Under the pieces are notes generated by a model. That model was not told the DNA's origin. It did no database searches and worked only from the letters and a program-made list of their open reading frames with translations. Shown piece by piece: positions 30,860 through 42,186 of a stretch of DNA of 64,000 nt. How positions within the stretch are numbered: the stretch's first letter is position 1; each line of letters starts with the position of its first letter. The position numbers and the translations under genes were made by a program. This DNA comes from Areca catechu (taxonomy: Eukaryota > Streptophyta > Magnoliopsida > Arecales > Arecaceae). The stretch is taken from assembly GCA_021397845.1 (NCBI GenBank), contig CM038043.1, positions 125,966,013-126,030,012 on the forward strand. Reading direction: 5' to 3'.

Positions 30860-32270
30860 TCATGAGTTAACCATTACTGTTCAAGTGATGCAATATCCGG
30901 TAGTGTCTTTAGCACCGATGGTTGTACTATAGCCAAAAACAAATCAAACCATGCCATCATAAACTCCCGCACCCCTGGGAGCGACATGCTTGGAGCCGCG
31001 TTAACTCCCACTCCTACAAGATGTCGCGCGAGAGGAATCAGTTCCTTCCATGGCACCAAAGAATCCCAGACAAGCAAGGAGGTGTTCCCCTTCGCCCTAA
31101 TCGGACGAAGGATCTACTCTGGCCTGTTCATGCCCAGGACCTTCTGAAGTACACCTGGATAGAGATGCTAAAGTTGATCATAAGTTTTAAGACATAGATC
31201 AACGTATTGAAGCTTTGTAAGGCTTAGCACCATCCAGAGATGAAGATCTTAGCTTTACCACTAAACCACCTTTTGAAGTCCATATTATGCAAGAGCCATT
31301 GCCAAAACATTTCAAGATGCTGTAGTTGAAGACATATGATGGGTCTACCAATTCGATGGACCATCTACAAGGCTTAAAAACAATGATGCTCTTGCATGGA
31401 GCCATCGATGTGGTGCTATGTCATACTTTTCCCTCAACTCTTAAAAAATTGGCATGATATTAGTCTTCTAGCTTAAAACCAGGTTCTATCCACTCCTTTG
31501 ATCAGTTAAGTCCGTCTTTCATTTTCCATTTTACTAGTAGCAGGAAGCCATGATAGAGTTTGGACTCCTTGATTCACATTAAGTAGAGAGAGGGAGAGTT
31601 GTTTAGTTCTTATGTAAGTCGGTTCAATAAAGCAGCCTTAGAGGTATACAACCTCGATCATTCAGTTGCCATGACTGCCTTGAAGTGTGATCTCCAACAA
31701 TATCCCTTTCTTTTTCTTTGAAAAAGAAACAATCGATGGACTTTTCTGAGATGCTCACCAGGGTAGAAAAGTATGCACGCACGGAGGAAGCGTATGGTAT
31801 TTATGCTCCTCCAACTATTCCATTAACCCTGGCTCTTACTTCATCCTCTACCTTGCTACTTGCTTTAACATCCAAGGAGTAGCCCTCGGTCTCAGGATTT
31901 CACCTGAAAAGAGAAGGGCCAGGAAAAAAGGTCGAGGAGCCAATCACCTTCACGATGCCAAAAGACACCTTCCTAGATTCAGCATCTTTGAAGCCTTGAT
32001 CAGTCGGGCATGCCACCATGATGAAAGTTTAGGCAGTACGCCCCTTTAAACATCCCACGTGCTCTTGTTTTGATGTAGATCGGGGACATCTTTCTTAAGA
32101 TAGGAAGATGCAATCGAAGCCTAAAAGAAAGAACCAAAACAAATACTGCCTTTATCATTTGGACCATGGCCATGACATAGAAGAATGCATGGAGCTTCAA
32201 GATGAAATTAAGAAACTCATTTGCCATGGCAGGCTAAACAGGTTCCTTTGAAATCAAGAAGAAAGACACA
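30860..32270 (+). pseudogene. T2 gag remnant
   Basis: The capsid domain is visible in pieces between 31230 and 31800 (Tyr-Asp-Gly-Ser-Thr, Ser-Tyr-Val-Ser-Arg-Phe-Asn, Leu-Glu-Val-Tyr-Asn). A Cys-x2-His-x5-His-x4-Cys knuckle lies near 32147. It is broken by many stops and shifts. It matches T1 gag but is clearly a different family. Confidence 0.75.
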
Positions 32271-32419
32271 ACACTCTGGTCCCGGCCCTACCAGAGCCAT
32301 CACCAAGAGTGGAGGAACATGTTGATCGACCCACCAGAGATGATGTCAACTCTATCACTGGAGGACTAGAGAAAGAAATCAGAGCTAGTAGCCAGGAGGA
32401 AGGTCTTGACGAAACCATA

Positions 32420-33079
32420 ACCTTTACCTAGGCTAATGCAAGGAGAGTCTAATACCCCCACCATGATCCTGTGGTCATAACACTGAATATTGATAACTAT
32501 AATATTCATCATATACTTTTTAATTGTAGAAGTTTAGTGGACATTTTATTTTATGATACATTCTTGAAGATAAACATTTCCATTGAATGACTGAAAAAAG
32601 CTAAAGCACCAATAGCAGAATTTTTAGGGGAATCAGTTCCTATTGAGGGTATGGTTTACCATTGATAGCAGAAAGCATCCCCCGATAGTCCCAAGTACGT
32701 CTCACTTTCATAGTTGTGAAGAGTCCCTTAGCTTATAATATCATATTCGGTTGACCAGAATTGAATGCTATATAGGTGGTAGTATCCACTTATATTTTCT
32801 AATGAGATTTCCTACATTGCGAGGAGTAGGAGAAGTGTGAAGAAACCAAGCCTTCACAAGACAATGCCACCTGGTGGTCTGCCATGCCAAGAAAATCATG
32901 CCTCCGGATGGTCTTCTAATTGAAGGATTAGATATTAGGGATGAATTGACTGAAAAAAGAGGGAAGCCTGTTGAGAACCTTGTTATCATACCCCTGCATG
33001 ATGGGGACCCCTAGTATGTTGTTGAAATTAGTTTGAGATTAGATGAAGATATGAAGTAGCGATTGATGGTCTTATAAAC
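32420..33079 (+). pseudogene. T2 protease region remnant
   Basis: Recognised by the Tat-type block around Asp-Ile-Leu-Phe-Tyr-Asp near 32540, where the catalytic Asp-x-Gly has been lost to change. The end is cut by S1 at 33080. Confidence 0.6.
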
Positions 33080-34487
33080 TGTTGGCTCTACCCAGTGATT
33101 TTGATGAATAACAAAACATTGAGTGCATATTGTATTCTAATGAGGATTTCAAGTTGTGAGTTTTCAGGAAGAAAGCACCTCAAAATCTCAAAAACCTATG
33201 GTTTATGGCACGTAATGGCACAGAGCAATTCTCACAAATCCGGGCATCCTCTTCATTGAAAAAGGGCATCTAAATGTTTAAATATTATGTGTTTATGTTT
33301 TCTAGAATTATATTTATGTTTTCGAGGCATTTACACTTGAATCTGAGATTTTTCAGTCTCAAGTGTCGACACCTGGACAGTCAAGTATCGACACTTCAGC
33401 ATTTAGCACAGACAAAAATCCTTGGCACGCTAAGTGTCAACACCTATATCCAAGTGTCGACACCAAGTGTCGACACTTACGTTCCAAGTGTCGACTCAAG
33501 GCCTGAGAATTTTGAAAATACAGAACTTTGTAATTTGAGGATTTTTGTGTCAAGTGTCGACACCTGTGCATCAAGTGTCGACACTTGAATGTTCAAGTGT
33601 TGACACCCATAGATCAAGTGTCGACACTTGCAGCCTGACAGCTCTAACGAATCTATTTTTCTGGCTTGCAGAACTTGCTTTTCAAGCTCCAAACGACTAT
33701 TTCCGAGGTACCAATAATCACAAACCATTTTTTGGAAGGTTCTTGGTGTATTTAACCTCCACCAACCTCATTTTAAGGTAGGCAAGTGTATTGAAGTGCA
33801 TTCAAGTCTACTCAAAAGCCAAAAAGCCAATATTCTCTCAAATACTTCACATCAAAAGCCTCTTATAGTTTGATTCCTTGAAAAGACTACAAGCTCATCC
33901 TTATTTCATTCCAAAAGAGGCACTTTGAAGGAGATTCCAAGGAAGAGTGAAGACAAAGCATCTACTTGAGCTTCAAAGATTCCAACCTACTCTTGAAGAG
34001 AGTTTGTTTTAGTTTTAAATTGTATATCTGTTTTATTATGTTTTGACCTTGCTTTCAAGGGTGTCTTGAAAGAAGGTTATTGTGGTTTGTTGGTGAGCCA
34101 AAGGGATAAAACCAACTAGGGTTAACTTGTGAGCCCGAAGACAAAACAAGTGTTAAGGTTTGTTGGTAAGCCTAAGTGATAAAACCAACTTAGGTTTTGA
34201 CTTGTGAGCCTTGTGAAAAACAAGTTAACTATAATCTAGTTTGGATTATAGTGAAATTCTCAAGGGTGGCTTAGGGAGTGGATGTAGGTGCTAGGTTTGT
34301 ACCGAACCACTATAAACCTTGTGTTTGTGTGTGATTACTCTCTTCCTCTCTTGCTCTTTAATTATTGCTAACATCTTGCATTAAATTCATCATTGTTCAC
34401 AAGCACCACTAGTCCCTCTCATTATTGTCTTAAATTTTTTAAAAGACCCAATTCACCCCCCCTCTTGGGCTCCATTTCTGGGCAACA
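33080..34487 (+). mobile_element. S1: solo SIRE-type copia LTR (1408 bp)
   Basis: It begins TGTTGGCTC and ends GGGCAACA, like the S2 LTRs. Flanks are TAAAC (33075-33079) and TAAAT (34488-34492), a target duplication with one mismatch. Internally it has the same plan as S2: GTCGAC-type repeats, TATTTAAC, two TTTGTTGGTRAGCC units, hairpins, then a CCCCCC tract near the end. No internal domain remains, so it formed by LTR-LTR recombination. Confidence 0.88.
33358..33640 (+). repeat. S1 cluster of palindromic AAGTGTCGACACTT motifs
   Basis: Seven exact GTCGAC cores and three one-base variants. The full motif AAGTGTCGACACTT is a perfect 14-base palindrome. Spacing is irregular, so this is a motif cluster, not a simple tandem array. 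It lies 110-390 bases upstream of the LTR TATA-like box. Confidence 0.85.
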
Positions 34488-34492
34488 TAAAT

Positions 34493-35440
34493 AAATATTA
34501 ATATTTTTGCATGGATTCTCGTAGATATGCCAGGAATTGATCTTGAAGTAATGATGCAGCACTTGAAGGTTGATCCAAATTATCATCCTATGATATAGAA
34601 GAAAAGAATCTTTGTACTGGAATGCCAAGAGCTGTAGCAAAAGAAGTGTAGAAGCTAACTAATGCCAGGTTTATTAGGGAAGTCGACTACCCCAAATGGC
34701 TAGCTAATATAGTGCTGGTGAAAAATGCCAACGAGAAATGACAGATATGTATAGACTTCATAGACCTTAATAAGGCCTGTCCGAAGGACAACTATCCTTT
34801 CCCCTGCATCGACTAGCTGGTAGATGCAACGACTGGCCATGAACTCCTAACCTTCATAGATGCATTTTCGGGATATAATCAAATCTGAATGGCTCCTAAA
34901 TACAAGAAAAAACCTCCTTTATTACTGACCAGGATTTATTTTGATGTAGGATGATGTGTTTGGTTCAAAAAATGTAGGAGTAACCTACCAATAGCTAACG
35001 AATAAGATCTTTAGAGATCAGATTAGTCGCAACATAGAGGTTTATATTGATGACATGCTGATCAAGAGCCACGTCCCCCAGAGTCATGCAGAAGATCTTG
35101 AGAAGACATTTGCCATGTTGTGTTGGTATTGGATGAAACTAAACACTGCCAAATGCACATTTGGAGTGACCTCCAGGAAGTTTCTCGGGTTTATGGTATT
35201 TGACCGAGGGATCGAAACTAATCCAGAGAAAATTTAGGCCATGAGATAGATGACTGCCCCAAAGATCATGAAAGACATCCAAAAGCTTATTAGACAAATT
35301 ACAACCCTCAATCGATTTATTTTCAAATCGACCAAACCATATTTACCCTTCTTCCGGATATTGAAAAAGTCAAAGGATTTTCAATAGACCAAGAAATGTC
35401 GGAAGGCATTTAAGAAGCTCAAAGCCTATCTTGATACCCC
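34493..35440 (+). pseudogene. T2 reverse transcriptase remnant
   Basis: The best piece, at 35055-35237 with the bases before it, includes Tyr-Ile-Asp-Asp-Met-Leu (RT active site) and the Ala-Lys-Cys-Thr-Phe-Gly-Val block. Upstream, the Met-Pro-Gly-Ile entry motif starts near 34530 with several stops. Confidence 0.78.
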
Positions 35441-35811
35441 TTTACTTCTTAACAAGCTAAAAGAAAATGAGGAGCTATATCTATACTTGGTAGTTTCTCC
35501 TTTTACCATTAGCTTAGTGCTCATTCGAGAAGATCGGATATAATAGCCAGTGTATTATATCAGCCAGGTTTTACAAAATGCTAAAACTAGATATACCCAA
35601 CTAGAAAAGCTTATCTTTATTCTTGTGATATTGGCTAGAAAGTTTCAATCATATTTCCAAGCACATTCGGTGGCAGTCCTCACGAATCAATCCCTTCAAA
35701 TAGCTTATACCGACCTGATACTTTAGGCAGGATGGACAAAAGAGATCTTGAACTCTTTGGATTTGATTTGGCATTCTGCTCAAGGCCTTTTATCTAGGTG
35801 TAAGGGCTTGC
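35441..35811 (+). pseudogene. T2 first RNase H remnant
   Basis: Continues from RT with frame changes. It contains a Tyr-Thr-Gln-Leu-Glu-Lys-type RNase H block near 35600. It is cut by S2 at 35812-35816. Confidence 0.6.
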
Positions 35812-36106
35812 TAATTGTTGGCTTTGGCTCCTTAGTTTTGATGATTAACAAAAGGTTGAGTATATGTTTGGACTAATATTTCATTTCAAGATAAAGTTTC
35901 AGGACTTAGGTTATTCAAAAAGAGTATCAAGAGTACAATGATGAAACCAAGCTTGCTTGATTTTGGAAAGAGCTTTTCTACCTTGAACAAGATCAAATTT
36001 CTCATATTGGACCTTATTAATTAAGAAGCAATTGACAAAAGAAACAAAGGCTTAGAGAAACTCAAGCATGGCACGCACCTCTCCAGAGTTTCAGAAAATT
36101 TTAGAC

Positions 36107-36385
36107 CAGAGATCGACCCCCAGAGGTTGACACCTTGCCAAAGGTCGACCACCAGAGGTCGACTCATGAAGAAAAGAAAAGTTCAGCTAGGCCGGCACGG
36201 CAAAATTTCAGTGGCACGCTCCAGAGGTCGACCACCAGAGGTCGACACCTGTCCAGAGGTCGACACCAGAGGTCGACTCATCGCCTGAGAATTCAAACTG
36301 GGCAGAACTATGGTTTTCTGGATTTTTGCCTAAGATAAACTGGAGGTTGACACTTGATCCAGAGGTCAACTCATGAGGTGACTCA
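36107..36385 (+). repeat. S2 LTR cluster of CAGAGGTCGAC motifs
   Basis: Six exact GTCGAC cores plus several variants, most in the context CCAGAGGTCGACHCC. It is the counterpart of the S1 cluster at the same LTR position but with different flanking bases. The 3' LTR repeats it at 45600-45880. Confidence 0.85.
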
Positions 36386-37005
36386 TGGCATAACGGCTAG
36401 TTTTTCTGAACTTTTGATTTGATTTCTAACGGCCATAAACGGCCATATTTTTGATTCTAACGGTCTTATAGAGTTGTTTCAGCTTGAATGAGGTATTTAA
36501 CCTCCACCTAACTTCAAAAAAGATAAGGAGACAAAGTGAAAAAGAAGAGAGTGAAAGTACAAAGCCTTCAATCAATTCTAAGCCAAAAAGAGTGAGAAAA
36601 CCAAGAGATTCCTTAGCCAAAAGCTTTCCATCTTTGAGGAATCCAACTTTCAAGTCTTTGGCATTTAGTGAGGTCCAAGATTCCAAGAGAAAGGCTTGAA
36701 GAGTCTCCAACAAGAGCTACATCGAATTACTTTTGCTCAAAAAGGAGTTTGTCTTGTTTTTATTCATTGTATTCATATTCTATTTGTGGTAGCCTAGTTT
36801 CAAGGGAATTTGAAACTAGTGTGAGGTTTGTTGGTGAGCCAATTGTTAAAACCAACTAGGGTTGCTTGTAAGCCCGAAGCCAAAACAAGTGTGTGAGGTT
36901 TGTTGGTGAGCCAATTATTAAAACCAACTAGGGTTGCTTGTAAGCCCGAAGCCAAAACAAGTGTGTAAGGTTTTGACTTGTGAGCCTTGTAAAACAAGTC
37001 GGCCG

Positions 37006-37084
37006 TAATCTAGAGAAGATTATAGTGGAAATTCCCAAGTGGAGCTTGGGGAGTGGATGTAGGTGCTAGGTGCACCGAACCACT
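37006..37084 (+). promoter_or_regulatory. S2 LTR hairpin region
   Basis: TAATCT/AGATTA (37006-37022), CCCAAG/CTTGGG (about 37034-37050), then a two-step stem at 37052-37084 with outer AGTGG/CCACT and inner GGTGC/GCACC. The 3' LTR copy extends the first stem to CTATAATC/GATTATAG (46536-46558). Comparable stems exist in S1 and S3 with compensating changes. TATAGTGG can pair with CCACTATA as an alternative. Confidence 0.6.
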
Positions 37085-37276
37085 ATACTTCTTGTGTGTT
37101 TGCATTGCTTTACTCTCCTTTTGCTCTTTAATTGTTGTTATCTTTCATTGCTTTCGTTGCACAATTACTTGAGCACTATCACTCTTCACTTTTGAACTTG
37201 ATAGCACATATATTGCTTTAATTTTTAAAATACCCAATTCACCCCCCCCTCTTGGGCACCATATCTGGGCAACAAG

Positions 37277-37288
37277 TGGTATCAGAGC
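37277..37288 (+). promoter_or_regulatory. S2 primer-binding site
   Basis: TGGTATCAGAGC, two bases after the 5' LTR, complementary to initiator tRNA-Met. Single copy. Confidence 0.93.
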
Positions 37289-37331
37289 ACCGGTACTCTC
37301 TTGTAGGTCCAACGATCTTGAGTGAAAGATC

Positions 37332-39056
37332 ATGGCCGCCCCAATTGGAATGGGTGTAGTTGAAGGACAAGCATCAAATTGCCCTCCTTTCTTTAATGGC
37401 ACAAACTACACATACTGGAAAACTCGTATGCGTATTTATTTACAAGCTGTAGATTATCATATATGGAGAGTAATTACTAAAGGGCCTCATCAGCCCACTC
37501 ACTTGGTTAATGGCATTATCACCCCAAAATCTGAAGAAGAATGGGATGACAATGACATCAAACAAGCTGAGTTAAATGCTAAGGCGATGAATTTGCTATT
37601 CTGTGCATTTGACCCTAGTGAATTTAACAGAATATCAAATTGTATTTCCGCCAAAAAAATTTGGGATACACTTGAGGTTACCCATGAGGGTACACACCAA
37701 GTGAAAACCACAAAGGTGAACATGCTCATTCATACGTATGAGATGTTCAGGATGGAACCAACTGAAAGTATAAGTGAAATGTATACTAGATTTACCAATA
37801 TAGTAAATAGTACGAGGAGTTTGGGAAAAATTATATCTAATGGTGAATTGGTTAACAAACTTCTCAGGTCTCTTTCGGCTTCATTGGATGCGAAAGTAAC
37901 AGCCATAGAAAAAGCCAAGGATGTCAATACTCTACCTCTTGAGCAGCTTTTTGGATCACTAATGACTTACGAGCTTTCACTAAAGCAGAAGACTGTGGAC
38001 AATGACAAGAAAAAGAAAGCCATAGCCTTCAAATCCACTACAAAGGAAGAGTCAAATGATGAATCAGAAAAAGAAGCTGATGATGATGAGACAGCCCTCA
38101 TTACAAGAAAATTCAAAAGATTCATGAAAAAGAAGAAAGGCTTCTACAAGAAAAGGCCACAAAAATGTGATCACAATAAAGATAAAGAGAAAGAAAAAGA
38201 AAGGGATCCACCCATCTGCTTCGAGTGCAAGAAGCCTGGACATTATAAAATGGATTGCCCCTTGCTTAAAAAGAGTCGAAGGATGTTGAGAAAGAAAGCC
38301 ATGATGGCTACCTGGAGTGAGAGTGAGGACTCCAGCAGTGATGAAGAGCAGCAGGTAGTCGCCAACCTGTGTTTCATGGCCAATGAAGATGATGAGGTAA
38401 ATTCTGAACCTGAAATTGAATTTACTTTTAATGAACTACATGATGCTTTTGATGATTTAGTTATGGAATATGGAAAATTAAAACTGAAAAATAAGAAATT
38501 AAGAAAGCTAAATCATGAGCTTACCAAAAATTCAGATAAGTTTTCAACTGAAATTGAAGATTTAATTCAAGAAAACAAGAAATTAACTGAACATGTAAAG
38601 ACCTTAAAAAATGATAAGGACAATCTTTTAAAAGAAAAGGATTCTTTGAAAAGTAATAGAAGTTTTGAAACTAATGAGAAAATTAAAAAACAAAACAAAG
38701 AACTGTTGCTTCAAAACAAGAATTACAAAGAAGAGTTAGAAAAAGTAAAACCTTTTGTAGAAAAGTTTACTTATAGTTCAGAAAAATTAAGTATGCTTTT
38801 AAACAGTCAACATGCAATTTTTAACAAAGCTAGACTTGGATTTAAGCCACAGAATCAGCAAAAACTTTATAAAAACTTTTTCATACCTGCATCTTCTAAT
38901 ATTACCTGCTATGCATGTGGTAAGTTAGGACATAAATCATATATTTGTAATAGAAGAAAATTAAATACCTTTGGAAAGATTTGGGTTCCAAAAGGAACCA
39001 ATTTGACTAACTCTAAAGGACCCAAGATGACTTGGATACCTAAAGTTTCAACTTGA
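37332..39056 (+). CDS. gag: S2 gag, intact 574 codons
   Basis: The ATG lies 44 bases after the primer site. The N-terminal half is a copia-type gag capsid domain (Gly-Thr-Asn-Tyr-x-Tyr-Trp-Lys near residue 25, typical of SIRE). A Lys/Glu-rich linker leads to a CCHC knuckle at residues 296-309 (Cys-x2-Cys-x4-His-x4-Cys). A long coiled coil spans about 365-490, and a second knuckle lies at 526-539. The two knuckles and central coiled coil are SIRE features. It should form the particle and bind RNA. The frame is intact while pol is not. Pol lies in another frame, so their joint expression is unclear from this copy. Confidence 0.93.
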   Translation: MAAPIGMGVVEGQASNCPPFFNGTNYTYWKTRMRIYLQAVDYHIWRVITKGPHQPTHLVNGIITPKSEEEWDDNDIKQAELNAKAMNLLFCAFDPSEFNRISNCISAKKIWDTLEVTHEGTHQVKTTKVNMLIHTYEMFRMEPTESISEMYTRFTNIVNSTRSLGKIISNGELVNKLLRSLSASLDAKVTAIEKAKDVNTLPLEQLFGSLMTYELSLKQKTVDNDKKKKAIAFKSTTKEESNDESEKEADDDETALITRKFKRFMKKKKGFYKKRPQKCDHNKDKEKEKERDPPICFECKKPGHYKMDCPLLKKSRRMLRKKAMMATWSESEDSSSDEEQQVVANLCFMANEDDEVNSEPEIEFTFNELHDAFDDLVMEYGKLKLKNKKLRKLNHELTKNSDKFSTEIEDLIQENKKLTEHVKTLKNDKDNLLKEKDSLKSNRSFETNEKIKKQNKELLLQNKNYKEELEKVKPFVEKFTYSSEKLSMLLNSQHAIFNKARLGFKPQNQQKLYKNFFIPASSNITCYACGKLGHKSYICNRRKLNTFGKIWVPKGTNLTNSKGPKMTWIPKVST

Positions 39057-39069
39057 TCAATTTCTGCAG

Positions 39070-42000
39070 GTGTGTCTTGCAACCAAAAATAAAAGAAGAA
39101 TATGGTATCTGGACAGTGGTTACTCAAGGCACATGACTGGGGATGTGAGGCAATTCTCATCACTAGTAGCTATAGATGGTGGAAACGTTACTTTTGGTGA
39201 AAATGGAAAGGGCAAAATCATCGAAATTGGTAAAATCCATATCACCCCTAATGCTTATGTAGATAATGTATTATTTGTTGATGGCTTGAAGCATAATCTT
39301 TTTAGCATTAGTCAGTTTTGTGATAAGGGCTTTAAAGTAATTGTTGAATCATCTTTGTGCATGGTATCTAGTCTAGATGTCAATGGCATCAAGTTCACTG
39401 GTCATAGGCATGGAAACATTTACATGGTTGATCTTGATGATCTATCCATGGAAAGTGGTCAATGCCTAGTGGCTAGGGAAGCCAAGGCAAGTGAAACTAG
39501 TTGGCTTTGGCATCGTAGGCTAGGGCATGCTAGTATGCAGTTGATTTCAAAATTAAGCAAAAAGAATCTTGTAAAAGAATTGCCAAAACTCACATTTGAA
39601 AAAGATAAGATTTGTGCTGCATGTCAATTTGGAAAACAAACTAAATCTACTTTCAAACCTAAAGGAGTAGTATCTACTACTAGACCCCTTGAATTATTGC
39701 ATATGGACCTCTTTGGACCAACCAGAACAACTAGTTTGGGAGGTAAGAAATATGGGCTAGTAATTGTAGATGATTACTCACGATTTACTTGGGTAATGTT
39801 TTTAGCTCATAAAGATGAAATGTTTTCAGCTTTTGTTAAATTTCATAAAAGGATTTCAAACGAAAAAGATCTCACTATTGTTTCCTTGCGTAGTGATCAT
39901 GGAACTAAATTTGACAATCATGATTTTGAAGCTTTTTGTAATGAAAATAGCATTAGTCATAATTTTTCTGCACCTAGGACACCTCAACAAAATGGGGTGG
40001 TAGAAAGAAAGAACAGGACTCTTGAAGAAATGGCACGCACAATGCTTTGCGAAAATGATTTACCTAGATATTTTTGGGCAGAAGCCATTAATACTTCCTG
40101 TTACATTTTAAATCATGTTTTAATTTGACCTATTTTGAAGAAAACACCATATGAGCTTTGGAAAAATCGAAAACCTAATCTTAAGTATTTTCGTGTATTT
40201 GGTTGCCGCTGTTTCATATTAAACAATGGCAAAGACAATATCAGTAAATTTGATGCCAAGTCAGATGAGGGTATCTTCTTAGGATACTCTACTTCTAGCA
40301 AGGCATATAAGGTCTTCAACAGAAGAACTCTTCTGGTTGAAGAATCAATTCATGTAGTGTTTGATGAATCTAACGAAAAATCTTCTAGAAAAGAAGATTC
40401 TATTGATGATGAAACAGGTATAAAGAAGCTTGAACAATCGACAATCAATGAAGATGAGCCCAAAGGAGATGATGATTAAGAAAATGAAGATCAAACTCAA
40501 GAGATCAATGCAACTTCACCAAAACCTTTACCTAAAGAGTGGAGGTATGCACACGGACACGCCAAAGAGCTAATAATTGGTGATCCGTCAAAGGGAGTAA
40601 GTACACGCTCTTCTATTAGAAATGTTTGTGATTATTTAGCTTTTGTATCTCAGATAGAGCCTAAGTCAATTGAAGAAGCTGAAAAAGATTGTAACTGGAT
40701 TAATGCTATGCAAGATGAACTAAATCAATTTAAAAGAAATAACATTTGGACTTTAACTGAAAGACCCCCTAATGTTTCTGTAATTGGCACAAAATGGGTT
40801 TTTAGAAATAAACTTGATGAACATGGTATTGTAACTAGAAACAAAGTTAGACTTGTTGCTAAAGGCTACAACCAGGAAGAAGGGATTGACTTTGATGAAA
40901 CCTTTGCTCCTGTTGCTAGGCTAGAAGCAATTAGACTTTTACTTGCTTTTGCTTGTTTTATGGATTTCAAGTTATTTCAAATGGATGTTAAAAGTGCCTT
41001 TTTAAATGGATTTATTGAAGAGGAAGTTTATGTTGAACAACCTCCTGGTTTTGAAAATCATGAATTTCCTAACCATGTTTTTAAATTGCATAAAGCATTG
41101 TATGGTTTAAAGCAAGCTCCTAGAGCTTGGTATGATAGATTAAGTTCTTTTTTGATGAAGAATGATTTTTCTGGAGGTAATGTAGATAATACATTATTTT
41201 TGAAAAAGAAAAATGATGATCTCTTAGTAGTACAAATCTATATAGATGATATTATTTTTGGTGCTACTAACGAATGTCTTTGTCAAGAATTTGCAAAGTT
41301 AATGCAGAGTGAGTTCGAGATGAGCATGATAGGAGAACTCAACTTCTTCCTCAGACTCCAAATTAAGCAAACCAAAGAGGGGATCTCCATCAACCAAGCC
41401 AAGTACACAAGGAAAATATTGAAAAAGTTTGGGATGGAGACTACCAAACTAATAGGTACCACTATGAGCTCTTCATGTAAATTAGACAAAGATGAATGTG
41501 GTAAATCAGTAGACCAAAAATTATATAGAGGCATGATTGGTTCATTGCTATATCTAACTGCCAGTAGACCAGATATAATGTTCAGTGTTTGTATGTGTGC
41601 ACGTTTTCAGTTTGCTCCTAAAGAATCACATCTCTTAGCTGTAAAACGTATATTTAGATACTTATCTGGGTCAATTGAAATTGGTCTTTGGTACTCTAGA
41701 GAGTCATCATATGAATTGATTGCATATTCTGATGCTGATTTTGTTGGGTGTAAACTTGATCGTAAAAGTAATAGTGGAACTTGTCAATTCCTAGGAGTTA
41801 ATTTGATTTCATGGAGCAGCAAGAAACAGAATTCGGTTGCTCTATCTACGGCGGAAGCCGAATATATAGCAGCTGGAAGCTGTTGTGCTCAGATTCTATG
41901 GATCAAACAACAACTCAAGGACTTTGGCATCAAACTAACTAAGACACCCATAAGATGTGATAATACTAGTACAATCAATTTAACGAAAAATCCTGTACAA

Positions 42001-42186
42001 CATTCAAGAAGCAAATATATTGAAATAAGACATCACTTCATAAGAGATCACGTTCAAAACTCTAATGTGTTGTTAGAATTTATTTGTACTGATTATCAAT
42101 TGGCTGATATTTTCACAAAACCATTGAATGAAGATAGATTCTGTATGATCAGAAGAGAACTGGGAGTCATTGATCCTTTTGCTTGA
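39070..42186 (+). pseudogene. pol: S2 pol: protease, integrase, RT, RNase H, with two in-frame stops
   Basis: One frame is open throughout except TGA at 40126-40128 and TAA at 40477-40479. In order: protease with Asp-Ser-Gly in Trp-Tyr-Leu-Asp-Ser-Gly (39106-39123); integrase with the His-x3-His and Cys-x2-Cys finger (39508-39630) and catalytic Asp, Asp, Glu ending in Gln-Gln-Asn-Gly-Val-Val-Glu; RT from about 40750 with Tyr-Ile-Asp-Asp (usually Tyr-Val-Asp-Asp) near 41245; RNase H from 41720 with Asp-Ala-Asp and Glu-Ala-Glu-Tyr. It ends Asp-Pro-Phe-Ala. The TGA could come from CGA and the TAA from CAA by single C-to-T changes. Confidence 0.93.

Larger units (their letters stand above)
35817..37274 (+). 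repeat. S2 5' LTR (1458 bp)
   Basis: TGTTGGCTTTGG...GGGCAACA. It contains the GTCGAC cluster (36107-36385), four AACGG words (36392-36463), TATTTAAC (36494-36501), two 72-bp TTTGTTGGTGAGCC units (36831-36968), hairpins (37006-37084) and a C7 tract near the end. Confidence 0.93.

Noticed and set aside
33080..34487. S1 as a complete element
   Set aside because: Only one LTR is present, with a near-perfect target duplication, and T2 resumes directly on both sides.
37332..42186. Programmed frameshift between S2 gag and pol
   Set aside because: The frame relation differs between S2 and S3, so it may reflect indels in single copies. No slippery site common to both was found.
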